From: Nitrososphaerota archaeon
GTDB taxonomy: Archaea; Thermoproteota; Nitrososphaeria; Nitrososphaerales; UBA183
Length of the DNA: 15,096 bases
NCBI GenBank assembly: GCA_029785235.1
Contig: JAFMAA010000020.1
Coordinates: 1 to 15,096 of the forward strand
Direction: 5' to 3'
In this document: in pieces, positions 6,118-10,905 of the stretch
Numbering within the stretch: the stretch's first letter is position 1
How the letters are laid out: the number at the start of each line of letters is the position of its first letter
Translations under genes and position numbers: made by a program
Notes under the pieces: generated by a model
Told to the model about the DNA's origin: nothing
What the model saw: only the letters and a program-made list of their open reading frames with translations
Databases searched by the model: none

Positions 6118-6770
6118 CACTTCGGGAGCACCCCCACCGCCCGGTAGTTGGTGTCCTTGTTGTAGTAGACGAAGGCGTGCTGTGGGAGCTGCGGAAGGGT
6201 CCTGAAGGCTGTTTTGCGCTTCTCGGGAGAGACGAACCCCCAGACCTCCGGGCCTACCCAATGCGACATGAACTCCAGGTCCCCCGGGAGGTCGAAGGCG
6301 AAACAGAAGACGTGGTTGGCGGCGTGCAGGATGTCGTTGTGCAGCTGCTGCGGCCTCCTGGCGATGGCGACCCAGCAGACGCCTCGCGGCCTGCCCCCGT
6401 TGACTATCCTGGCGAAGCTGGGCGACTTGATCTTGTACTTGCCGACGTAGTACTCAGCCTCGTCGACCACCAGGGTGAGGTTGCTCAGGGCGTCGGCCCG
6501 CTCGCAGAAGCGGTCGAACTCCTCGATGGACCTGTCCCTCGGGTAGATCAGGGCCCTGCCGAGCTTCAACTGGTCGATGCTGCTTGCGACCTGCCACCCC
6601 TGGGATTTGACGAAGTCCGGCAGCCTGTCGTCGCGCTGCTCGGGGTACCAGATCCAGGCAGAGCCCCTGAGGGAGGGGATGATCAGGCGCTTCAGGGCAT
6701 GGGTCTTTCCCGACTTCGGCAGCCCGACAAGGACGATGTTGTCGTCGTACTGGTCATAACTGAACTCCAT
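6117..6770 (-). CDS. A32-like genome-packaging ATPase (STIV B204-type), 217 aa
   Basis: This is the most recognisable viral hallmark here. Residues 16-23 are a Walker A motif, GLPKSGKT. Residues 98-104 are Walker B, LTLVVDE, with D103/E104 catalytic. Residues 137-142 (ARRPQQ) fall where the sensor/arginine region of FtsK-HerA ATPases lies, followed by HAANHVFCF. The total length and motif order match the small packaging ATPases of PRD1/STIV-lineage viruses, which pump dsDNA into preformed capsids. The ATG at 6770 lies 9 nt after the preceding stop. Integration ATPases, DnaA and MoxR types fit less well because of the short N-terminus and the R-P-Q sensor motif. Its presence is the main reason for calling the large beta protein a double jelly-roll capsid protein. 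Confidence 0.87.
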   Translation of the reverse strand: MEFSYDQYDDNIVLVGLPKSGKTHALKRLIIPSLRGSAWIWYPEQRDDRLPDFVKSQGWQVASSIDQLKLGRALIYPRDRSIEEFDRFCERADALSNLTLVVDEAEYYVGKYKIKSPSFARIVNGGRPRGVCWVAIARRPQQLHNDILHAANHVFCFAFDLPGDLEFMSHWVGPEVWGFVSPEKRKTAFRTLPQLPQHAFVYYNKDTNYRAVGVLPK

Positions 6771-6779
6771 GCAGGGGCG

Positions 6780-7028
6780 CTACTCCTCGTTCAGTCCCTT
6801 GATCTTGTCCAGGGCCAGGGTCGCGAACTTAACCAGGGCGTCCAGGGCCTCCTTGTCCTGGACGGTGACCTGGGCGTAGACGGTCAACGACTCTTCGTCC
6901 GTGTCGAAGCTGGCGTCCTTCACCTTGAGCTTTGGGATCAGGTCGAAGAACTCGTCAGGGACCCCGAGGGGTCCTGCCATGCTCTTCAGGGCCTTGAACA
7001 TCAGGTCGTTGGATCCAGGGAGCTTCAA
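6780..7028 (-). CDS. Hypothetical protein, 82 aa
   Basis: The TTG at 7028-7026 overlaps the upstream stop as TTGA. The N-terminal half is helical (MFKALKSMAGPLGVPDEFFDLIPKL starts near residue 10). A beta hairpin follows (ESLTVYAQVTV, about 46-56) and then a C-terminal helix (ALDALVKFATLALDKIKGL). There are no cysteines and no membrane segment. Codon use matches neighbouring genes. It ends 9 nt before the packaging ATPase, so the two are probably translated from one message. No family is recognised. Confidence 0.72.
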   Translation of the reverse strand: MKLPGSNDLMFKALKSMAGPLGVPDEFFDLIPKLKVKDASFDTDEESLTVYAQVTVQDKEALDALVKFATLALDKIKGLNEE

Positions 7029-7168
7029 CGCTTCTTCGCCTCCATCTTCGGCAGACCTAGCTTCTCGCGCTGGATAGGGTCGCGGACCACGTTGCTCAGG
7101 CAACCTCTGCAGTAGTAGCGGCCCTGGTACAGGACGAGCTCTGCGGTGCCGCAGCAGGTGCAGTTCAA
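7025..7168 (-). CDS. Zinc-ribbon protein, 47 aa
   Basis: The TTG at 7168-7166 overlaps the previous stop (TTGA); its own stop overlaps the next start in the same way. The first 23 residues hold C3-x2-C6 and C20-x2-C23 separated by a short beta stretch (ELVLYQGRYY), a classic zinc ribbon. The tail (residues 27-47) is basic and helical (IQREKLGLPKMEAKKR). It probably binds DNA, RNA or a transcription factor. Its small size is typical of this operon. Confidence 0.75.
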   Translation of the reverse strand: MNCTCCGTAELVLYQGRYYCRGCLSNVVRDPIQREKLGLPKMEAKKR

Positions 7169-7332
7169 CCCTGTTCGCCTCTCTTCTTGACGATGGCGAA
7201 CCCTGCGCCACTGAGCACCCCCTTGAGCTCTTCAAATCTGATGCTACAGGTGAACCGGCCGTCTTTGACCATCAGCACCCATGGGGTCCAGGGGTGTGAG
7301 TCGTCGGTGTAGAACTCGATCCACATCGTCAT
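7165..7332 (-). CDS. Hypothetical protein, 55 aa
   Basis: The ATG at 7332-7330 overlaps the upstream stop as ATGA, and the stop overlaps the downstream TTG. The sequence is aromatic-rich at the N-terminus (MWIEFYTDDSHPWTPWVLMV) and then forms a likely beta-alpha unit (GRFTCSIRFEELKGVLSGAG). Trp, Tyr and Phe content is high for its size. No motif or family is recognised; coding is supported by overlap at both ends and G/C-rich third codon positions. Confidence 0.68.
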   Translation of the reverse strand: MTMWIEFYTDDSHPWTPWVLMVKDGRFTCSIRFEELKGVLSGAGFAIVKKRGEQG

Positions 7333-7946
7333 GCCGCTGGCGCTCCCGCCGTGGTAGGCTGCTTCTCCTTCTCCTTGGCCTGCCTCTCCGCCTCCTCCTT
7401 CTCCTTCTTCAGCCTGCCAGCTTCGGCCCTGGCCATCAGCACCGGGGACGCGATCACCTGGCCTGTGTTGACGGTCGCCATCATCAGGACCATGACCTTG
7501 GACATCTCGATGTCGTACGCTTCGATGACGTCAGCCCACATGGACCCCGCGGAGTAGTAGGGGTTTGCTTCGTCGTTGATGGGGATGATCTTCCCGTCCT
7601 TGCCGACGTCCGGCCTGGCGATCTTGACCCCCCAGGCTGCCTCGGCCAGGTTATAGAGGAACTCGGCGGTCCCCTTGTGCATCCCTGCGAAGAGCTTCGC
7701 TGCGGCCTCGGTTGCTAGCCTCTTCTTCTCCTCCGGGGGAGCGCCCTGGTCCTGGGCCTCCTGCTTCGGTGCCTCGGGCGGAGGTAGGACCTTCGGCTGC
7801 CCCCTGGACTTGACTGTGACGTCCCCGACCGTCCTTGTGACCTCCTGGGCGGGAGGGGCCTTCTGGCCTGCGTCGCGGAGGACCTTGTCCCAAGCCTTCT
7901 TCGCGGTGTTGTAGTCGACCTTGAACTCCGCCGCGAGCTTCTTCAC
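7329..7946 (-). CDS. Helix-turn-helix/coiled-coil protein, 205 aa (true start probably further upstream)
   Basis: The first canonical start is GTG at 7946, but the same frame is open and clearly coding up to the TAG at 8096. It encodes a charged helix (IRAKVKEVVLPQLQQ) and no ATG, GTG or TTG. The overlap pattern predicts a start at GTG 8103, which is one base out of phase; removing one C from the C6 run near 8066-8071 would give a continuous 257-residue protein. Visible parts: a helix-turn-helix-like segment (EVKKLAAEFKVDYNTAKKAW), a Pro/Gln-rich linker, a helical core (KLFAGMHKGTAEFLYNLAEAAWG), and a C-terminal Lys/Glu coiled coil. DNA binding is plausible; a role as replication initiator cannot be excluded. 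No family is recognised. Confidence 0.7.
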   Translation of the reverse strand: MKKLAAEFKVDYNTAKKAWDKVLRDAGQKAPPAQEVTRTVGDVTVKSRGQPKVLPPPEAPKQEAQDQGAPPEEKKRLATEAAAKLFAGMHKGTAEFLYNLAEAAWGVKIARPDVGKDGKIIPINDEANPYYSAGSMWADVIEAYDIEMSKVMVLMMATVNTGQVIASPVLMARAEAGRLKKEKEEAERQAKEKEKQPTTAGAPAA

Positions 7947-8052
7947 TTCGTCAGGGTAGACGTCCTTCGAGCTGGGGTCCCTGTTGGCCTGCTGCAGCTG
8001 GGGGAGGACTACCTCCTTGACCTTGGCCCTGATCTTTGATGATGCAGAGTCG

Positions 8053-8439
8053 TCAGCAGGGGGTCCCGTGGGGGGACCCTGGGGCTGCGACAGCTACGGT
8101 CACTTCTTCCCCAGGATCTTGGCCACGGTCTCTTCGGCGCTGATCCGCGTAACCTCCTTGCGGACCATCGCCTCCAGCTTCTTCTTGCACTTCGAGCACG
8201 ACACCCGGTAGATCTCCATGATGTCGATGTTCAGTGACTGTCCTTCTGGCATGGACTGCGGGTAGGTGGATGGGAATATTTGTTCCAAAATACGTGCAAA
8301 CCCTTGTCATGTACCTCTTGCGAAGGGTCCTGGGCCCCGTCCTCAGTTTTCTGCCGCATGCTGGACAGCGGGTGCTGTCCTTTGGGTACCACCTGTTGCA
8401 AGGCTTGCACCAGTTCGCTCTTTCGTAGGGGGAGGTCAA
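8053..8439 (-). CDS. Zinc-ribbon protein; frame runs on through an overlapping gene, up to 128 aa
   Basis: The TTG at 8439-8437 overlaps the preceding stop as TTGA. The first 45 residues are convincing: C11-x2-C14 and C25-x2-C28 (WCKPCNRWYP, CPACGRK) followed by a basic tail (RTLRKRY). After about residue 50 the frame has no stop until 8053, but it is out of phase with the gene at 8100-8252 and its third codon positions stop being G/C-rich. The last 80 residues are therefore probably an overrun, unless the two genes genuinely overlap. A sequencing error that removed a stop near 8290 is another explanation. Confidence 0.6.
   Translation of the reverse strand: MTSPYERANWCKPCNRWYPKDSTRCPACGRKLRTGPRTLRKRYMTRVCTYFGTNIPIHLPAVHARRTVTEHRHHGDLPGVVLEVQEEAGGDGPQGGYADQRRRDRGQDPGEEVTVAVAAPGSPHGTPC
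8100..8252 (-). CDS. Small Cys-pair protein, 50 aa
   Basis: I chose the ATG at 8252 because a TATA-like AAATATT is centred 26 nt upstream, matching a leaderless archaeal start. TTG at 8288 would place that box inside the gene. The protein has a beta start (QSLNIDIMEIYRVS), one CxxC (C19, C22: CSKC), and a long basic helix (KKKLEAMVRKEVTRISAEETVAKIL). Third codon positions are almost all G/C, which marks this as the real frame over this stretch. A single CxxC may bind zinc as a dimer. The role is unknown. Confidence 0.68.
   Translation of the reverse strand: MPEGQSLNIDIMEIYRVSCSKCKKKLEAMVRKEVTRISAEETVAKILGKK
8275..8281 (-). promoter_or_regulatory. Internal TATA-box promoter
   Basis: On the minus strand AAATATT is centred 26 nt before the ATG at 8252 in a locally AT-rich stretch (8270-8300) that interrupts otherwise G+C-rich coding sequence. 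It would start a leaderless transcript for the gene at 8252 and the downstream genes to the packaging ATPase, giving a second, perhaps middle, transcription unit. Confidence 0.5.
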
Positions 8440-8540
8440 GCTGGGATGGGCCTCTTCGCTTCGAACTCCTTGTGCCACCACCTGCAGAAGACGCAGGCGG
8501 AGGGAGGACCCAGGGCGTGGCATCTGCAGGTGCATGTCAC
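8436..8540 (-). CDS. Cys-rich micro-protein, 34 aa
   Basis: The GTG at 8540-8538 shares a base with the upstream TAG (TAGTG) and the stop overlaps the next gene as TTGA, so both ends fit the operon's junction pattern. It encodes only 34 residues with C3, C5, C7, C16 and C19 plus H8 (MTCTCRCHALG and CVFCRWWHKEF). This is enough for one zinc site. Four consecutive small Cys-rich genes (8984 down to 8053, interrupted by one beta protein) suggest local duplication of zinc-ribbon genes. Confidence 0.6.
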   Translation of the reverse strand: MTCTCRCHALGPPSACVFCRWWHKEFEAKRPIPA

Positions 8541-8752
8541 TAGTACTCGACCCTCAGGGCCTTCACATGGCGCTGGGCGATGGAGAACTCGGGAGCGTCG
8601 TGGCTGAGGTCCAGGGTCGAAGACTTCCCCTCCTTGGTGAAGGCGGCGGTGGTGAATCCGCTGATCGTGATCCTCTTGCCGAGGGTCACCCTGGTGGGAT
8701 GGTCGAAGACGACGGTCAGGCCGTGGGTGGTGGAGAGGATGATCTGGTTCAA
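8540..8752 (-). CDS. Beta-rich hypothetical protein, 70 aa
   Basis: The TTG at 8752-8750 overlaps the previous stop (TTGA). The sequence alternates in beta fashion throughout (IILSTTHGLTVVFDHPTRVTL, then KRITISGFTT and STLDLSH). It has no cysteines, in contrast to its neighbours. The pattern would suit a small OB- or SH3-like barrel, which often binds nucleic acid, but no specific motif is seen. No family is recognised. Confidence 0.7.
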   Translation of the reverse strand: MNQIILSTTHGLTVVFDHPTRVTLGKRITISGFTTAAFTKEGKSSTLDLSHDAPEFSIAQRHVKALRVEY

Positions 8753-8871
8753 GTGGGGAGGGCCTCGCAGTCGCAGCTCTGGGGGTATCTGTTGCAGCCG
8801 TAGCAGAAGCTGGAGTTGTTCCACAGGGGACGGCCGCACTTGCAGAGTACGTCCGTGCTAGACATGGTCAC
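8749..8871 (-). CDS. Zinc-ribbon micro-protein, 40 aa
   Basis: The GTG at 8871-8869 overlaps the previous stop (GTGA); ATG two codons later is an alternative. It has six cysteines: C10-x-C12, C23-x2-C26 and C33-x-C35 (CKCGRPL, CYGCNRY, CDCE). The first two pairs form a rubredoxin/zinc-ribbon-like knuckle pair. The stop overlaps the next start as TTGA. No partner can be assigned. Confidence 0.68.
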   Translation of the reverse strand: MTMSSTDVLCKCGRPLWNNSSFCYGCNRYPQSCDCEALPT

Positions 8872-8984
8872 CAGTACCCCAACTCCACGTCACCACAACC
8901 GAGGCACGTCCATCCTTCTCCTCCTGGCTCCTCGCGGATCTCCGTTGACCCGCATTCCGGGCACGACTTCGGAACCTCGATCAT
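8868..8984 (-). CDS. TFIIB-type zinc ribbon, 38 aa
   Basis: The ATG at 8984-8982 overlaps the upstream stop as ATGA. The whole protein is one zinc ribbon, C8-x2-C11 and C28-x2-C31 (SCPECGSTEI and CLGCGDVEL). This is the pattern of the N-terminal ribbon of archaeal TFB/TFIIB, which contacts RNA polymerase. Unlike TFB it has no cyclin folds, so it could compete for or modulate polymerase rather than initiate transcription. The resemblance is by motif only; similar ribbons occur in other families such as TFS and RpoM. Confidence 0.72.
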   Translation of the reverse strand: MIEVPKSCPECGSTEIREEPGGEGWTCLGCGDVELGYW

Positions 8985-9595
8985 TCTGGCTGCCCCTGCC
9001 ACTTGATGTCCGGAAGCTGCTGGCGCCCGTAGAACTCGCCTGCCGTGATTCTCTCCAGGCTGACGCCCTTGGCGTCTGCGACCCTTTCGGGGTGGAACTC
9101 GCGGAGGTGTGCGTTCAGTACGTCCATGTTGGCGAAGATGACGCCTGCAGCTGAGCAGCCTTGGACCCTGCATCTCTGCGGCATGGTCTCGGGGGCGTAT
9201 CGCTTCTGAAGACGCAGGACCTGGACCTTCTTGATCACCATGTCTGCCTTGTGTGATTCTTCCTCTCTGGCGTCCTTCCTCTCGGCTAGGTCCCGCTTCC
9301 AGCTGTCGGTGCTAGACTTTGCGACCTTCTCCTCGAGCTTCTCCGGGTGGAAGGGGACCCATGCCTGGCGAGTTCCGATGTCCTTGAGCTGGAAGAGGAC
9401 TGCCCGCTTGTAGACGGGGTCCTCGGCGATCTTGTACCTCCCGTCGCTCGTGGTGAGCTCAGCTGGGGTGCTGAATTTCTGGCGGTAGAACTCCTCAATC
9501 GCGTCCCTGATTGGAAGCTTCTCTCCGTCATCGCTGTGCTTTTCGAGGAAGCTGTCGAGCTCGGCGTCGGGCCTGAACCCGCGCATCTTGGTCAC
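8981..9595 (-). CDS. C2H2-like zinc-finger protein, 204 aa
   Basis: The GTG at 9595-9593 overlaps the preceding stop (GTGA), and the stop overlaps the next ATG. Residues 1-95 are mixed alpha/beta with segments such as IRDAIEEFYRQKF and RAVLFQLKDIG. Residues 98-135 are a highly charged helix (KRDLAERKDAREEES). Residues 142-168 contain C142-x4-C147 and H163-x4-H168 (CRVQGC then NAHLREFH), a C2H2 finger with a wide loop. It is among the larger early proteins. DNA binding is likely. The N-terminal half is unrecognised and could carry an enzymatic or dimerisation function. Confidence 0.75.
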   Translation of the reverse strand: MTKMRGFRPDAELDSFLEKHSDDGEKLPIRDAIEEFYRQKFSTPAELTTSDGRYKIAEDPVYKRAVLFQLKDIGTRQAWVPFHPEKLEEKVAKSSTDSWKRDLAERKDAREEESHKADMVIKKVQVLRLQKRYAPETMPQRCRVQGCSAAGVIFANMDVLNAHLREFHPERVADAKGVSLERITAGEFYGRQQLPDIKWQGQPE

Positions 9596-9873
9596 TCGGA
9601 ATACCTCCCGTGCTTCCGGGCCCGCTGGTGCATCTCCAGGGCCCTGGAGTTGTTGAAGGGAGGATGGTCGCACTCTTCGTTGCGAGTGCCCGAACAGGGC
9701 AGCTGCAGCTTCCGCTGCGGCGCCTCCTTCGGCCTGCGCCAGAAACGGAGCTCTACCCTGCGGGTGTCGTCGGTGAAGTCCGCCTCGAAGTGGGTGTAAC
9801 CTCGCTTTTGGTACTCGTAGATCTTCTTGGGGATGTCGATGATAAGGACCCACTCCTTGTTGATGGATACCAT
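9592..9873 (-). CDS. Zinc-finger-like protein, 93 aa
   Basis: The ATG at 9873 is preceded by GGAGG with about 10 nt spacing. The N-terminal 45 residues alternate strand and helix (EWVLIIDIPKKIYEYQKRG, THFEADFTDDTRRVELRFW). The C-terminus contains C60-x7-C68 and H82-x5-H88 (NNSRALEMHQRARKH), a C2H2-like finger with loose spacing. The stop overlaps the next gene (GTGA). Probably a viral DNA-binding protein; no family is recognised. Confidence 0.73.
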   Translation of the reverse strand: MVSINKEWVLIIDIPKKIYEYQKRGYTHFEADFTDDTRRVELRFWRRPKEAPQRKLQLPCSGTRNEECDHPPFNNSRALEMHQRARKHGRYSE

Positions 9874-9875
9874 GC

Positions 9876-9932
9876 TCAGGCTTGGCCTCCCATCAGCGCA
9901 GAATGAAGCGAAGCAAGGGATAGTAGGGTCAT
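9876..9932 (-). CDS. Possible mini-cistron, 18 aa
   Basis: An ATG at 9932-9930 overlaps the previous stop as ATGA and opens an 18-codon frame rich in Leu, Ser and Ala. It stops 2 nt before the next ATG and contains that gene's GGAGG ribosome site near its end. It may be a coupling peptide that keeps ribosomes moving to the next gene, or simply intergenic sequence. Evidence for a functional product is weak. Confidence 0.3.
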   Translation of the reverse strand: MTLLSLASLHSALMGGQA

Positions 9933-10102
9933 GGCACCGTGACTCTTTCGCTTGTTACCACCCGATGTCCGCACACCAGGATCACGGTGTGCAGCTTGAC
10001 CCTGAACTGGTTCGGAGGCCTGCCCATCAATCGGCCAGTGGAGCTCCAGGACTTCGCGACCTTGGTCTGCTTGCACCTGGCGGCGTGCTCTTCGGGGGTC
10101 AA
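9929..10102 (-). CDS. Small basic protein, 57 aa
   Basis: The TTG at 10102-10100 overlaps the previous stop (TTGA). The sequence is basic (Lys/Arg-rich) with C10 and C44, and has the segments RPPNQFRVKLHTVILVCGHR and TSERVTVP at its end. The VCGH motif with the N-terminal Cys might bind a metal, but the ligands are incomplete. Third codon positions are G/C-rich in the first two thirds. Nucleic-acid binding is a guess from charge; no family is recognised. Confidence 0.62.
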   Translation of the reverse strand: MTPEEHAARCKQTKVAKSWSSTGRLMGRPPNQFRVKLHTVILVCGHRVVTSERVTVP

Positions 10103-10353
10103 ATGATTCGACCACTCTCTGATAGTAGATGGTAGCGGTAACGCGAATCTTGGTCGAGGCGGATCCTGATGATCAGGTGCTTAGCCTGGAGGTCGTGAAG
10201 ATGTTGATTAAGGACTGGCTCGCTGACCTGAGTGAGGGTGAGGAGCTCGGTCCAAGTCCTTGGTCTCTCGAAAAGGGAATGGAGGATGAGAGTCTTCGTT
10301 GGACCGAAGACTGTCCATGTGTGCCCGCACTTAGGGCAGGTCACATTTCTCAA
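10099..10353 (-). CDS. Winged-helix regulator with CxxC knuckle, 84 aa
   Basis: The TTG at 10353-10351 overlaps the upstream stop (TTGA). Residues 6-11 are CPKCGH, half of a zinc ribbon. Residues 18-80 form an ArsR-like winged helix: TKTLILHSLFE (helix 1), TWTELLTLTQ (helix 2), EPVLNQHLHDLQAKHLI (recognition helix region), and a beta wing IRIRLDQDSRYRYHL. Such proteins bind operator DNA as dimers. It lies in the middle of the early operon, so it probably regulates viral or host promoters. Confidence 0.78.
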   Translation of the reverse strand: MRNVTCPKCGHTWTVFGPTKTLILHSLFERPRTWTELLTLTQVSEPVLNQHLHDLQAKHLIIRIRLDQDSRYRYHLLSESGRII

Positions 10354-10535
10354 GCTGTGACCCCCAGCTCTTCCTCAGCCTGGCGGATCTTCGCCTGGAT
10401 GGGGAGCATCTTGTTGCGGTAGGCTCTGACTCCGATGGCGCCGCGCCTGAAGTCCTCCTTGAGGACGTCAAGGGAGCTCTGCAGCTGCTGCAGGCGCTTC
10501 CTGGAGTTCTCGAGCGACTCGGCCCTGGACGTCAT
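10350..10535 (-). CDS. Coiled-coil protein, 61 aa
   Basis: The ATG at 10535-10533 overlaps the previous stop as ATGA; its stop overlaps the next TTG. The protein is helical throughout, with heptad-like leucines (RKRLQQLQSSLDVLKEDF) and a second helix (RNKMLPIQAKIRQAEEEL) joined by a short turn (GAIGVRAY). This is a helical hairpin of the type used for dimerisation. No family is recognised. Confidence 0.73.
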   Translation of the reverse strand: MTSRAESLENSRKRLQQLQSSLDVLKEDFRRGAIGVRAYRNKMLPIQAKIRQAEEELGVTA

Positions 10536-10708
10536 ATCCTGGTTGCGTCCCTCCTGGCGAACTCCCGGCCGTCCCTCCCCGGGTTGTGAGGCTTGCCCCT
10601 GGTGTCGTGGTGGCACTCGGGGCAGACGTTAGGTCGCCCGTCGTAGTCCATCGGGACCACGGACTTCCCGCACGAGGCGCACCACCGCTGCCGGGACTCG
10701 TAGTCGAC
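10532..10708 (-). CDS. Zinc-ribbon protein with non-canonical start, about 58 aa
   Basis: The frame is clearly coding from 10708: third positions are almost all G/C and two CxxC pairs are present (C10-x2-C13, C29-x2-C32: WCASCGK, VCPECHH). The first codon after the preceding stop (TAG at 10710-10708) would be GTC. The first canonical start (GTG at 10660) would delete the first zinc pair, so I give the longer version with an uncertain 5' end. A GTG at this place (one base different) would reproduce the TAGTG junction seen at 8540. The tail is basic (RDGREFARRDATR). The stop overlaps the next ATG (ATGA). Confidence 0.6.
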   Translation of the reverse strand, partial: VDYESRQRWCASCGKSVVPMDYDGRPNVCPECHHDTRGKPHNPGRDGREFARRDATRI

Positions 10709-10905
10709 TAGCGTTCTCGCACCGCCTCCATGTCCCTGAGCAGAAAGAACGGGTTCAGGTCGACCTCGGTGTCGAGGCCCAGCGCCTTGGCGACCTCTTC
10801 CTCGGTGACGGCCCCGCCCCTCCGCTCGATGTATCGGAGGATGAATTGGACGTCCTCCTGTGCTGTGGGTTCCGTTGTCACATCAGCCTTGATGTGCGCC
10901 TTCAT
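10708..10905 (-). CDS. Small winged-helix/HTH protein, 65 aa
   Basis: The ATG at 10905-10903 overlaps the integrase stop as ATGA. After a Thr-rich N-terminus, residues 17-62 have the helical pattern of a small winged helix (EDVQFILRYIERRGG, TEEEVAKALGL, PFFLLRDMEAV). It directly follows the integrase gene, where recombination directionality factors and small DNA-binding partners often lie. An excisionase-like role is possible but unproven. Confidence 0.72.
   Translation of the reverse strand: MKAHIKADVTTEPTAQEDVQFILRYIERRGGAVTEEEVAKALGLDTEVDLNPFFLLRDMEAVRER

Noticed and set aside
6177..7115. A 312-codon plus-strand frame opposite the packaging ATPase
   Set aside because: It is antisense to four well-supported minus-strand genes, and the opposite strand has Walker motifs and a zinc ribbon. 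G/C-rich third positions on one strand create such shadows.
7981..8030. GGAGG-TAGT-CCTCC stem upstream of the HTH gene as a translational regulator
   Set aside because: It falls inside a stretch that is itself well coded (K-E-V-V-L-P), with no start codon at a suitable distance; probably incidental.
10532..10708. HNH endonuclease reading of the zinc-ribbon gene
   Set aside because: CxxC pairs and some His/Asn residues are present, but the ordered H-N-H catalytic set with the beta-beta-alpha spacing is not visible.
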